DNA from: a virus
Virus record (IMG/VR): IMGVR_UViG_3300025778_000029
Location: 1 to 42,416 of that record
DNA length: 42,416 bases
Strand: one strand, 5' to 3'
Under the pieces are notes generated by a model. That model saw nothing but the letters and a program-made list of their open reading frames with translations. It did not search any database and was not told the origin of the DNA. Below, one piece after another: positions 1-8,335 of the stretch. A program made the position numbers and the translations under genes. The number at the start of each line of letters is the position of its first letter. The stretch's first letter is position 1.

Positions 1-408
1 CAAACTCAAGTTGTGACTTCAGATGTTGCGGTCCAATTTACCCCCTCAACAGGTTCAACAAATTATAATTTGATTGACACTTTACCGGTCCCTGCTTCTC
101 CAACTGCAAATGTTTTTGCAAGTGTAGCAGGATATCAGGATTTGTATACCGTTGCTCCTTTGGCAAATAGTCCTTCAACAGTTTCTTGTGTTCAAATTCG
201 TGTTTGCGCGGCTAAAGATAATTCGGCCACCAAAACTATTGCTCCTGTCATGAAATCGGGTTCTACCACAACAGTTGGAACAACATATGCTGTGACAAAC
301 AGTTATTTGTATTACACAAATATCTATGACCAGAACCCGGCAACATCTTCCGCGTGGACCAAAGATACCGTAAATGCTTTGGAGATTGGTCAAAAGGTTA
401 TTAGCTAA
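1..408 (+). CDS. Virion protein, C-terminal part (gene broken by the window edge)
   Basis: The reading frame is open from base 1 and ends in TAA at 406-408, so no start is visible. The first residues (QTQVVTSDVAVQFTP) match the last residues of the LamG-like gene at 41764-42416, which indicates this is the C-terminal part of that protein or of a close paralogue. The sequence is rich in Ser, Thr, Val and Asn with no charged helices, as expected of a beta-structured surface protein. The next gene starts within the stop codon (TAATG), so the two are probably translationally coupled. The role as an adhesin or tail-associated protein is inferred. Confidence 0.75.
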   Translation, partial: QTQVVTSDVAVQFTPSTGSTNYNLIDTLPVPASPTANVFASVAGYQDLYTVAPLANSPSTVSCVQIRVCAAKDNSATKTIAPVMKSGSTTTVGTTYAVTNSYLYYTNIYDQNPATSSAWTKDTVNALEIGQKVIS

Positions 409-1037
409 TGGCTCATACATATTGGCGAATTCTTAGTGTAACCGATAGTGGAGGTTTGGCTTTAGGTCAAATCAGCATGGCGAATGCTATTGGCGGAGCC
501 AATCAGTGCACAGGCGGAACTGCATCTGCTAATTCCACGTATGGGGGATATGTTGCTGCAAATTGTTTTACAGGAAATCCAAGTGACTTTTGGTCATCAA
601 ATGGAGATTCTTTAAATGTTTGGATTCAATATCAATTCCCTTCTCCGGTAGATGTTATTGAATTAGTCATTTTTCCTCGTCCGGATTATTTGGCAAATAC
701 TCAAGGTTTGAGATTATTTGATTTACAATATTCAGATGATGGAACAAATTTTACAACTGTGGCCAACTGGTATCCGGCGACTTGGAATGCGGGGGTTAGT
801 CAAACATTTGATGTTTCTCCAATAGCCAATATTGTTGTTGATTCGGCAATGGTTGAAAGTTTGACAAATTTGGGTCCGAGTCCCGATGCAGTTGTTTCGG
901 CCACATTTATTGAGGCTTTGACAGCATTGACAAGTGTGGGCAATGCAAGAGTTGCGTGCAATGTTATTGAAGTTTTGACTCCGATATATAGTCCTACTCC
1001 ACAACCAACAGGAGGTTGGGTATGCGTGATACAATAA
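408..1037 (+). CDS. Virion surface protein with discoidin-like (F5/8 type C) carbohydrate-binding fold
   Basis: This 209-aa protein has an N-terminal region of about 140 residues resembling galactose-binding-like/discoidin domains: an early GGxA..NxxD-type segment, then WIQYQFPSPVDVIELVIFPR, then a LQYSDDGTNFTTVANW strand pair. That order (buried Trp strand, 'YSDDGxxW' hairpin) is characteristic of F5/8C-type domains, which bind glycans. The C-terminal 60 residues are Val/Ala/Ser-rich. It starts in the stop codon of the previous gene and lies among adhesin genes, so a host-surface binding role is inferred. The fold assignment comes from motif reading only. Confidence 0.65.
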   Translation: MAHTYWRILSVTDSGGLALGQISMANAIGGANQCTGGTASANSTYGGYVAANCFTGNPSDFWSSNGDSLNVWIQYQFPSPVDVIELVIFPRPDYLANTQGLRLFDLQYSDDGTNFTTVANWYPATWNAGVSQTFDVSPIANIVVDSAMVESLTNLGPSPDAVVSATFIEALTALTSVGNARVACNVIEVLTPIYSPTPQPTGGWVCVIQ

Positions 1038-1204
1038 ATGCGCTTATTGATAAATTACATAAGAGAGAAGAGGTTTGTTGGAGCACAGCAAATTTCTTTA
1101 TTGAGAATAAAGATGCCCACGGTATACACGATATGGGCGTAGAAATTCAAGCATTACAAAGAGCTATTGCGACTTTAGAGGAATTACTTAAAAAATGTCA
1201 ATGA
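1022..1204 (+). CDS. Small helical protein of unknown function
   Basis: The ATG at 1022 is chosen because GGAGG sits at 1011-1015, six bases upstream; a TTG at 1016 is also in frame but poorly placed. The 60-aa product (MRDTINALIDKLHKREEVCW...) is predicted all-helical, with a leucine-spaced C-terminal helix ending IATLEELLKKCQ. It overlaps the 3' end of the preceding gene by 16 nt and its own 3' end overlaps the start of the gp4-like gene, so it sits in a tightly packed late operon. No family was recognised; a small virion or assembly factor is a guess. Confidence 0.7.
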   Translation: MRDTINALIDKLHKREEVCWSTANFFIENKDAHGIHDMGVEIQALQRAIATLEELLKKCQ

Positions 1205-1923
1205 GCAATTCTACAACTTATTCTTTGAATGCTGGTGAAATGATTACCAGAGCGATGCAACTTATTGGTTCATTGAATGGTTATGGAACTGTTCCAGATG
1301 ATGACCAATATAATCGTGCCATTCAATCATTGAATTTGATGTTGAAGGATTGGCAAATGGACGGCACTAATTTGTGGAGAGAAACCCAAATTAGTCTAAA
1401 TGTTGGGTCAAATCAAGGTTATTTTGGTAATCCTATTCCAATTTCTCCGCTTGTTTTGGATGTTTCTGAAGCAAGATGGGTTCAAACTCCTGCTCCAAAC
1501 TTTTATGAGCGTCCTTTAGGTCGTATGACGTATGACCAGTATACAAATTATCCAAATAAACAACAATCTGGCGGTTCTCCGTTCACTTTCATGTTTGATA
1601 GACAAGTTTCGGGTAGTAATTTGTATATTTGGCCGCTTTTGAATGCTGGCGGAACAATTAATTGCACTGTGGCTCGTTCTGTTCAAGATGTTATTTTACC
1701 AACTGACGTTATTGATGTCCCTATTTGGGCACAACAAGCTGTTTTGTATAATTTGGCAGACCGTTTGATGGATGAAAATGGTCTTGGAATGACTGACCCG
1801 GCTACAGCCCAGAGAATTACAGAACGTGCTGTTACATTTTACGATAAACTCAAGAATTTTGACCGTCCTACAAGTCTTTTCTATCTTCCATATGGAAAGC
1901 GTCGGTCAGGATTCTATAAATAA
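1195..1923 (+). CDS. P22 gp4-like tail accessory / head-to-tail adaptor protein
   Basis: The 242-aa product has the typical gp4-family opening: an N-terminal helical region (AGEMITRAMQLIGSLNGYG, then NRAIQSLNLMLKDWQMDG) followed by a beta region, ending in a helix with QQAVLYNLADRLMDENG. In P22 this protein binds under the portal ring after packaging and forms the adaptor for gp10 and the tailspike. The portal (34854) and the gp10-like gene (8626) support the call. Translation could begin at ATG 1195 or ATG 1201; the latter overlaps the upstream stop as ATGA. The 1195 start is kept because a GAGGA lies upstream at 1178-1182. Confidence 0.8.
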   Translation: MSMSNSTTYSLNAGEMITRAMQLIGSLNGYGTVPDDDQYNRAIQSLNLMLKDWQMDGTNLWRETQISLNVGSNQGYFGNPIPISPLVLDVSEARWVQTPAPNFYERPLGRMTYDQYTNYPNKQQSGGSPFTFMFDRQVSGSNLYIWPLLNAGGTINCTVARSVQDVILPTDVIDVPIWAQQAVLYNLADRLMDENGLGMTDPATAQRITERAVTFYDKLKNFDRPTSLFYLPYGKRRSGFYK

Positions 1924-1944
1924 TACAAAATTTAAGGAACCATC

Positions 1945-4047
1945 ATGGCCACATCTAATATCGGACAATTATATCAAGAACGAAATGGTTCTGGCTACTA
2001 TGCTGCCGTTTTCTTGGTAAACACCACCACAGAAGCTCTTCCTCAGAGTCCTCTTAATCCGCCTATTAACACATCTGTTTCGGAAGTTCCGGCTCAGATT
2101 CTTGTTGATGTTCATGGAACACCGGTTGGAACAACTTCAAATCCTATCGTTACAACTGCCACATTTGGCGGTTCTATTACTGTAACTGCTAATGCTATCG
2201 CTAATGCCGCTTCGCAGAATTTTTCAAATGGAACATCAACTCAATTATATACGGACCTTGGCGGAAATCTTAAGGTCAATGTTGTGTCTGGGACCATCAC
2301 CTCCACAACAGCAGCCACCGCAAACGCCGCCCAGCAGAATTTCGCAAATGGAACATCCAATCCCCTTCAAGCAGACCAACATGGAGCTTTAAAGGTCAAT
2401 ATGCAAAATTCATCGTTCACCGTGACTTTGAATTCTGCTCTTCCAACAGGCTCAAATACAATTGGTAATGTCAATTTGGCAAGCCCTCTTCCTACAGGTG
2501 CCAACACAATTGGTTCTGTAAACATTGTAGGAACGCCTTCTGTAAATGCTGCTTTGACAGGCTCAATCCCTGCGGGAACAAATGTCATCGGAGGTATTAC
2601 AAACACATCTTTTGGAATTTCTGGTTCACTTCCTGCTGGTAATAATTTCATTGGTAATGTGGCGATTACAAATCTTCCAATTACTGAAACCGTCGTTGTA
2701 AGTTCTCTTCCAGCGGGTTCAAATGCTATCGGAAGCATTACAAACAGTCAATTCAATGTAACTCAGCCTACGGCTGCAAACTTGCAGATGACTCCTGTTT
2801 CGGATGGTAGTTTCCCAAACAAAGTCCAGATTTCAAATTCTGTTCCTTTGTCGGTAACAAATGGCGGCACTTTTAACGTGCAAGTGACGAACAGTGTCCC
2901 GATTACAGCCACTTTCTCGGGAACATCAATCAATGTCACTCAGTCAAATGCTGCTGCACTTCAATCTCAAGTAACTAATAATGGAACTTTTGCTGTTCAA
3001 GTAACAAATTCTGTTCCAATTCAGGCTACATTCTCAGGCTCAAGTATTCAGACAACTCAATCCAATGCGGCTCTATTGAATTCTACAGTCGTGGGCACAG
3101 GAACTTTTGCGGTTCAAGTTACAAACAGTGTAAGTCATCCTGTAACTCAAAGCAATGCTTTGGCTTTGCAAACAACTGTTTCTCAATCAAATGCTGCTAA
3201 TTTGAATGCGACTGTGGTCGGAACGGGAACATTCCCAGTCCAGATTACCTCGTCTATTCCTTTGACTGCAACTCTTGGAAATTCAGTTTCCTTGGCAAAT
3301 TCTACTGCAAGCATTGGTTCAATTTTGAATACAAGTTTTGGGGCAACACAGTCTAACGCGGCTTTGTTCAATGCTACAGTAGTAAATTCAGGAACATTCG
3401 CAGTTCAAGTTACTAATAGTGTGCCAATTCAAGCAACTTTCTCAGGTTCTTCAATTGCAGTTACTCAGGGAAATGCTGCGGCTCTTCAAGCCACTGTTAC
3501 GGGAGCAGTTTCTGTTTCGCAATCCACTGCTGCAAATTTGAATGCTACGATTGTTCAATCAAATTCGGCATTGTTGAATGTTTCAACTTATTCATCTTCG
3601 GCTCAAGTTCAAGTCAATCCTACAAACACTTCAGGTTCTGCATATACTGCAAACAATGTCGTGGGCGGAAAATTGACATTCTCGGGTATTCTTCGTTCGC
3701 CTACACAGTCTGGTGTTCTACAATCCATTTCAATCGTGTCAAAATCTGTTCAAACCACAGGTTACAAGGTTTATGTTTTCAATAATAACCCTTCAAACAC
3801 AACATGGACTGACAAGAGTGCCCCGGCGATTAATGCCGCCGATTTGCCATATTTGGTTGGAGTATTCACATTAGGGGCCGCAGATAGTGGCCTTGGAACT
3901 ATGACAATCAATGTTTTGGATAATATTGGGCAAACGGTTTATTCTTCAGGCGGAACAAGTTTGTATGCCATTGTGACATGCACAACCGGGCCAACTTATA
4001 CATCAACTTCAGACCTATATGTAACCCTTTCTGTATTGAGAGATTAA
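1945..4047 (+). CDS. Long repetitive fibre-like virion protein
   Basis: This 700-aa protein is built almost wholly of short repeats. Residues about 83-150 hold two copies of an A(N/Q)xxQNF(S/A)NGTS...LKVN unit. Residues about 160-270 hold repeated LPxGxNxIGxVxI units. Residues about 290-540 hold repeats of QSNAAxLxxTVVxxGTFAVQVTNSVPI followed by xATFSGSSI. The last 130 residues are non-repetitive (from about SAYTANNVVGGKLTFSG) and look like a globular beta domain. The composition is Ser/Thr/Asn/Val with few charges, typical of beta-solenoid or trimeric fibre shafts. An AAGGAA Shine-Dalgarno precedes ATG 1945. A shaft with a C-terminal tip domain is inferred. Confidence 0.7.
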   Translation: MATSNIGQLYQERNGSGYYAAVFLVNTTTEALPQSPLNPPINTSVSEVPAQILVDVHGTPVGTTSNPIVTTATFGGSITVTANAIANAASQNFSNGTSTQLYTDLGGNLKVNVVSGTITSTTAATANAAQQNFANGTSNPLQADQHGALKVNMQNSSFTVTLNSALPTGSNTIGNVNLASPLPTGANTIGSVNIVGTPSVNAALTGSIPAGTNVIGGITNTSFGISGSLPAGNNFIGNVAITNLPITETVVVSSLPAGSNAIGSITNSQFNVTQPTAANLQMTPVSDGSFPNKVQISNSVPLSVTNGGTFNVQVTNSVPITATFSGTSINVTQSNAAALQSQVTNNGTFAVQVTNSVPIQATFSGSSIQTTQSNAALLNSTVVGTGTFAVQVTNSVSHPVTQSNALALQTTVSQSNAANLNATVVGTGTFPVQITSSIPLTATLGNSVSLANSTASIGSILNTSFGATQSNAALFNATVVNSGTFAVQVTNSVPIQATFSGSSIAVTQGNAAALQATVTGAVSVSQSTAANLNATIVQSNSALLNVSTYSSSAQVQVNPTNTSGSAYTANNVVGGKLTFSGILRSPTQSGVLQSISIVSKSVQTTGYKVYVFNNNPSNTTWTDKSAPAINAADLPYLVGVFTLGAADSGLGTMTINVLDNIGQTVYSSGGTSLYAIVTCTTGPTYTSTSDLYVTLSVLRD

Positions 4048-4048
4048 T

Positions 4049-6658
4049 ATGAGACTCACGGGAAGCCGTCGTTCGCTTCTTGCGGGAACCTCATTAGCAT
4101 CCTCGGTCCCCAAAGGAAGTTCAGTATACATAGCAAATGCCACGGGATTTTATTCAATAACTTCCCCGGCATTTGCTAATTATGGAACAATTCAATTATG
4201 GGGAAGCGGAGCCGGTTCCGGCGCTGCTAATTCCACTGTGGCCGGTTCGGGAGGCGGGGGCGGAGGTTACCTAATCATTGACAATACTTCGGTTTCGCCA
4301 AATACGACATATAATTATGCTTTGTATCAGCCTTATTATGACCCTTATGCTGCTAATGTCACAATGCTTCTCCCATTTTCGGGAACGGTAGGAAGCGTTC
4401 CTCAAGTTATTGAAGGAAGCATGTCCACCGTGACTTTAACTCACGCAGGAACGGGTTCTGGAACAGACGGTTATTGTGAGAATACTGTTACAAAATGGGG
4501 AACAACTGCTTGTTATACAAATGGCGGTTCAAATTCCGCATCGTGGCAAATTACTCCCGGTTCATCTCTTTCCGGAGATTTTACATTTGAATTGTTCATC
4601 TATCCCATGGCGGGAGCAACAAATCAGTTCATTTTCTCAAATTATCTTGGACCAGTTTGTAATGGAGGCGGAAGCAATCCTGCTCAGTTTCTTTTCTGGT
4701 TGAATAATGGCGTTTTGACAGTTGGAAATCCTGCGGGAAGTTTCCTTGTTGGAGGTTCCGTAACATATAATACTTGGCACCATGTGGCTTGGACTCGTAA
4801 GAGTGGAGTTAGTTCCTTATGGTTGGATGGTGTTTTACAAGCAACTTCATCCGCATATACTGGAACTGCCTTGAGTTGCTATAATATTAATAATCCAGTT
4901 TCTATTAAACTTTGGATTTCAGGCTACGAATATACTGGTTTGTATCAGTTCACAGGATACTATCAGGATATGCGAGTGACAAGTGTTGCTCGCTATACCG
5001 CAAACTTCACTGTCAACACCTCTTCATATTCTCAAATTGCGGGCTATAGCGCATGGTATGGCACCTCAACAAGCGTTTCGGTTGCTCAGGCCAACGCGGG
5101 CGTTCTTCCCGGTGTGGGAGCATCTGGGGGCGCTGGCGGGGGTGTTATTGGCAACGGTATCACTTACAGTGCTGTAGGAAGCAATGGAACATCCTATGCT
5201 GGAACAACTCCGGGTAATGGCGGTAATAGTGGCGGGGGCGCTTTGGGTGGTATTGCCAATGGAACTGCCAATGCGAATGCAGGAGCAAATCCGGGAGGAG
5301 GTTCTTCGGGACAACCTGTCAATGGAAATGCCGTTGTGGGAGGATATCCACAAATTCAAGTCAATTGGTATTCAGACCCGCCTCCATCTTTGACACCATT
5401 TACATCAAATGCAATTGGTTATCAATCCGTTACGGCTCCTGCGGGAGCAAAATATGCCAGCATTGAATTGTGGGGAGCAGGAGGAAACTCTGGCTTTGCA
5501 AATGCTATTTCTAATAGTGCCGGTTCCGGGGGTGGCGGAGGTGGTGTAGTCATCTCAAATATTGCCGTGAATGCTGGTCAAGGATATAATTTTGCATTGT
5601 ATCAGGCACAACAAGACCCTTATTATAACAAAGTAACATGTTTGATTCCTTTCACAGGTCCGCCTATTAATTCAAGAGCAAATCCGCCAAAAGTTATTTG
5701 GGGAGCCATGAATACGGTCACCATCGGTTCTGCCGGGGGCGTGAATGATGGTTATATTCAGAATTCAGTAACAAAGTGGGGAACACAGGCTGGTTATCTT
5801 GCGGGAGCGCAGGGTTCATCTTCTGGATATGGAAACTGGTGGCAGATTAGTCCGGTTGTTCCCATGACCGGAGATTTGACTATTGAATTCTGGGCATGGA
5901 CTGCTTCGGCTTCGGGTCAACAAATCATTATGGGAAGCACGGCGGGTATTGGCCCTGCTGACCCAAACCAAGTTCAGATTGTTAGAAATGGTGGTGGGGT
6001 TGTTTTGACATTAGGTAGTGCAAGCATTACCGGAGCAGCCCTTTCATTTAATACATGGCACCATTATGCATGGGTTAGAAAATCAGGAGTAAACACACTC
6101 TATCTTGATGGTGTGGCTCAAGGGACTGACACAACCTTTGCTTCAAATTCTGTTTTGAGTGCATCTACGCAACTTTGGCTTGGCAACAATCAATTTGGTC
6201 CTGCACTTAATAACATTTATTGTTGGGGCGGATATATGAATGATTTCCGTATCACAAAGGATGTTGCAAGATATACTTCAAACTTTACACCGCCAACTTC
6301 TTCATATGCTGTCTCAGAGGGTTATTCTGCATTCTACGGTAATGTTTTGACAGATACTGCTATATTCCAAGCCAACGCGGGTCAAACTCCTTATGTCGGA
6401 AACGCAGGAGGAGCGGGCGGAACTGTTTCGGGAACATACACTATTGGGGTTGCGGGTTCAAGTGGAACTGCAAATTCAACAACAACTCAAGGCTCGGGTG
6501 GAAATTCTGGCGGGGGAGCATTGGGAGGCATTGGTTCTTCAAATGCAACTGTGGCCAATGCTGGTCAATCTCCCGGAGGCGGAGCATCGGGCCAACCTTA
6601 TGCGGGAAATGCTGTATCGGGAGGCTCCCCACAAATTACAATTACTTGGATTGGATAA
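4049..6658 (+). CDS. Large adhesin with duplicated glycine-rich and LamG-like lectin modules
   Basis: The 869-aa protein is an internal tandem duplication. Each half begins with a beta segment (GTIQLWGSGAG and ASIELWGAGGN), a poly-Gly stretch, a concanavalin A/LamG-like domain (about residues 140-320 and 590-750) with the hallmark NTWHHVAWTRKSG / NTWHHYAWVRKSG and SxLWLDGV / NTLYLDGV strands, and a second glycine-rich region (GGNSGGGALGG in both halves). LamG-like domains commonly bind glycans. The start ATG at 4049 follows the previous stop with one base between. A fibre-tip receptor-binding role is inferred from the domains and from neighbouring adhesin genes. Confidence 0.75.
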   Translation: MRLTGSRRSLLAGTSLASSVPKGSSVYIANATGFYSITSPAFANYGTIQLWGSGAGSGAANSTVAGSGGGGGGYLIIDNTSVSPNTTYNYALYQPYYDPYAANVTMLLPFSGTVGSVPQVIEGSMSTVTLTHAGTGSGTDGYCENTVTKWGTTACYTNGGSNSASWQITPGSSLSGDFTFELFIYPMAGATNQFIFSNYLGPVCNGGGSNPAQFLFWLNNGVLTVGNPAGSFLVGGSVTYNTWHHVAWTRKSGVSSLWLDGVLQATSSAYTGTALSCYNINNPVSIKLWISGYEYTGLYQFTGYYQDMRVTSVARYTANFTVNTSSYSQIAGYSAWYGTSTSVSVAQANAGVLPGVGASGGAGGGVIGNGITYSAVGSNGTSYAGTTPGNGGNSGGGALGGIANGTANANAGANPGGGSSGQPVNGNAVVGGYPQIQVNWYSDPPPSLTPFTSNAIGYQSVTAPAGAKYASIELWGAGGNSGFANAISNSAGSGGGGGGVVISNIAVNAGQGYNFALYQAQQDPYYNKVTCLIPFTGPPINSRANPPKVIWGAMNTVTIGSAGGVNDGYIQNSVTKWGTQAGYLAGAQGSSSGYGNWWQISPVVPMTGDLTIEFWAWTASASGQQIIMGSTAGIGPADPNQVQIVRNGGGVVLTLGSASITGAALSFNTWHHYAWVRKSGVNTLYLDGVAQGTDTTFASNSVLSASTQLWLGNNQFGPALNNIYCWGGYMNDFRITKDVARYTSNFTPPTSSYAVSEGYSAFYGNVLTDTAIFQANAGQTPYVGNAGGAGGTVSGTYTIGVAGSSGTANSTTTQGSGGNSGGGALGGIGSSNATVANAGQSPGGGASGQPYAGNAVSGGSPQITITWIG

Positions 6659-6662
6659 CATC

Positions 6663-7043
6663 ATGACTACTACTGGGCAAAATCATTCCATTGAGACCCA
6701 AATCGCTTTGCTCGGAGTAAAGTTAGACGCTAATCATCAGGAATTAAAAACAGAACTTCAGGCAATGAATACTTTGCAAAATGAGCAGAATATTCATTTG
6801 AGACAAACTTTTGAATCGCATAGAACGCAAAATGAAAAGACTTTTGCAGAAGTGCATACAAATCATGAAGCCTTGAAGTCCCGTGTTGAGGAAATTGAAA
6901 AAAAAAACGCAGAAAATAATGGTGCCAAAATCACGCATCAATATTGGATAACAACACTTTGGGGTGTTGTTGCTGGTGGATTTGTAGTTTTAATGAATTG
7001 GATTATAGCACATTTCAGTGCTGTGTTTCATATACCAAAATAA
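6663..7043 (+). CDS. Coiled-coil protein with a C-terminal membrane segment
   Basis: The start is ATG 6663, just after the adhesin stop; the frame is open further upstream but only as a shadow of that gene. Residues about 10-90 are a long amphipathic, charged helix (LKTELQAMNTLQNEQNIHLRQ ... LKSRVEEIEKKNAENN). Residues about 100-120 (TLWGVVAGGFVVLMNWIIAHF) form one strong transmembrane helix. This layout resembles XhlA-type or other holin-associated proteins, but membrane-anchored virion or ejection components can look the same. Its place among fibre genes is unusual for a lysis protein. Function is open. Confidence 0.7.
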   Translation: MTTTGQNHSIETQIALLGVKLDANHQELKTELQAMNTLQNEQNIHLRQTFESHRTQNEKTFAEVHTNHEALKSRVEEIEKKNAENNGAKITHQYWITTLWGVVAGGFVVLMNWIIAHFSAVFHIPK

Positions 7044-7050
7044 TAGACGC

Positions 7051-7066
7051 TGGGATAAATATCCCA
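7051..7066. promoter_or_regulatory. Perfect 16-bp palindrome upstream of a small virion gene
   Basis: TGGGATA-AA-TATCCCA is a perfect inverted repeat with 7-bp arms and a 2-bp centre, in the short gap between the coiled-coil gene and the gene at 7090. The tiny loop favours a protein-binding palindrome over an RNA hairpin. A GGAGG ribosome binding site follows at 7073-7077. The role is unknown. Confidence 0.35.
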
Positions 7067-7089
7067 TACCTCGGAGGATAATAAACATT

Positions 7090-7377
7090 ATGCAAAATTT
7101 AGACTTGACTGGGAATTCAACCGTCATTGCATTTGACTTGGATACTGTCATTGAAGATAGTATTGTCGGAGCATCGGTTGTATTGCCCGCTATCACAAGC
7201 CCCGACATGATTATGAACATTCGTAACAAGAGTGGTCATACTGTTATGGCAACAACATCAACAGATGAAATCAATTATAGCCAAAGCGAACCGGCCAGCA
7301 TTGCTATTCCTTCGGGAAAAGTATTGAGCTTGCGTTCAATTTGCCTCGGAATGTGGGGAGCATATACTCATGACTAA
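7090..7377 (+). CDS. Small beta-rich virion-type protein, unknown
   Basis: ATG 7090 is preferred over upstream in-frame codons because GGAGG lies at 7073-7077 and the upstream part overlaps the previous gene. The 95-aa product begins MQNLDLTGNSTVIAFDLDTV and continues with alternating hydrophobic strands, as in small head or tail decoration proteins. The gene ends inside the next one, whose ATG is at 7370. No family was recognised. Confidence 0.65.
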   Translation: MQNLDLTGNSTVIAFDLDTVIEDSIVGASVVLPAITSPDMIMNIRNKSGHTVMATTSTDEINYSQSEPASIAIPSGKVLSLRSICLGMWGAYTHD

Positions 7378-7792
7378 TTTTTCTAATCAAAACGGGACTG
7401 GCATCGTCGTAGCCGATGGCTTCGCAACTCCTGCTGGCCCGTTGTCAGTTTCGGCAATTAAAGATATTGCATCCACAGTAGACACTTATACTGCTGTAAA
7501 CTCAGATATTTTGTTTATTGCACAAAGAACTGATACTTTGGATATATATCTACCAAAAATCACGGCTTCTTCTTTAATACAATTGATTTTACCAGTTGAA
7601 CCGGGTGGATTAAATTCTATCATATTGCACGCCAACGGTTCGGACCTGTTTAATAATAGTGGTTCCCCAGTCAGCACCTTTGATATTTCTTCTTTCGCGA
7701 ATCAAGCGTCAATTGTTAATATTTTCGCGGGGTTGATTATGGGAAATCCGGAATGGAGATTAAGTTATTTTGCTGCTGCAAATGTTAACTAA
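7370..7792 (+). CDS. Virion-type protein with the GTGIV-ADGFATP N-terminal module (paralogue 1)
   Basis: The 140-aa product opens MTNFSNQNGTGIVVADGFAT, which is nearly the same as the start of the gene at 7906. The remainder (DTYTAVNSDILFIAQRTD ... NIFAGLIMGN) is predicted beta-rich and does not resemble the second paralogue. A shared N-terminal tag with different bodies suggests that the tag docks both proteins to the same virion site. It overlaps the previous gene by 8 nt. Function is inferred only from context. Confidence 0.65.
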   Translation: MTNFSNQNGTGIVVADGFATPAGPLSVSAIKDIASTVDTYTAVNSDILFIAQRTDTLDIYLPKITASSLIQLILPVEPGGLNSIILHANGSDLFNNSGSPVSTFDISSFANQASIVNIFAGLIMGNPEWRLSYFAAANVN

Positions 7793-7795
7793 TCT

Positions 7796-7909
7796 ATGAA
7801 AAAATCTGACCCTTGTTGGAAAAATTATAAGATGGAGGGGACAAAACAGAAGGACGGTAAAACCGTTCCAAATTGTGTTCCCAAGACCAAAAAGAAGAAT
7901 AAAAAATGA
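7796..7909 (+). CDS. 37-aa basic microprotein with CWKNYKM...VPNCVPK motif
   Basis: ATG 7796 lies three bases after the upstream stop, and the TGA at 7907-7909 overlaps the next ATG (7906) as ATGA. The product starts MKKSDPCWKNYKMEGTK, continues with KTVPNCVPK and ends in a Lys-rich tail. Motifs of this kind (DPCWKxYxMxGxKxKxGKxVPNCVPK) recur as short stand-alone proteins or tails in many phage genomes, from general knowledge of such sequences. The two conserved cysteines and exact coupling to both neighbours argue that it is real. The function is not known to me. Confidence 0.65.
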   Translation: MKKSDPCWKNYKMEGTKQKDGKTVPNCVPKTKKKNKK

Positions 7910-8304
7910 CCAACTTCACGAATGATACTGGCACGGGAATAGTTATTGCTGATGGGTTTGCCACACCAAGTGGACCCATTGGCGGGGGCACTATGCCAAT
8001 TTTGGAGCCTGTAACTGCTACGGCAAGTTCTACAGGTGCTCCAACTATGGTTTTGGGGGCTATTAATCAGATTGTAGGAAACAATTTCTTCAATTCATAT
8101 GTAAATGCTCCTCCTGCAATTTTTGGTCATCAATTTGTTACAGTGATGCCCCAATATAATTATGGGACATTTTTGCATCCTTTCGGAAGCGATACTGTTT
8201 CAGGGGCACCGGGAGATGCATCAATTTCTTATCCAAGTATAACAACTTACTATTGTTTGCAAACCGGTAATTGGAGCGTTGCTCCTGTAACATACTATCC
8301 ATAA
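7906..8304 (+). CDS. Virion-type protein with the GTGIV-ADGFATP N-terminal module (paralogue 2)
   Basis: The 132-aa product begins MTNFTNDTGTGIVIADGFAT followed by PSGPIGGG, matching the opening of the gene at 7370 at most positions. After residue 30 the sequence differs entirely: a Thr/Ala/Ser/Gly-rich segment, then an aromatic-rich region with several Tyr and Pro residues (MPQYNYGTFLHPFG, TTYYCLQTGNW). It is coupled to the 37-aa gene by a 4-nt overlap. A minor virion or fibre-tip protein is plausible, but no catalytic motif or known domain was seen. Confidence 0.65.
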   Translation: MTNFTNDTGTGIVIADGFATPSGPIGGGTMPILEPVTATASSTGAPTMVLGAINQIVGNNFFNSYVNAPPAIFGHQFVTVMPQYNYGTFLHPFGSDTVSGAPGDASISYPSITTYYCLQTGNWSVAPVTYYP

Positions 8305-8335
8305 ATAAATCTGTCTCTTTAAAGGAAACTAAAAA

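Noticed and set aside
1016-1021. TTG start for the small gene at 1022
   Set aside because: The GGAGG at 1011-1015 would overlap too closely with the TTG; ATG 1022 has the right spacing.
2367-2738. 123-aa minus-strand frame in the repetitive fibre gene
   Set aside because: Repeat-derived open frame opposite the repeats; no start signal.
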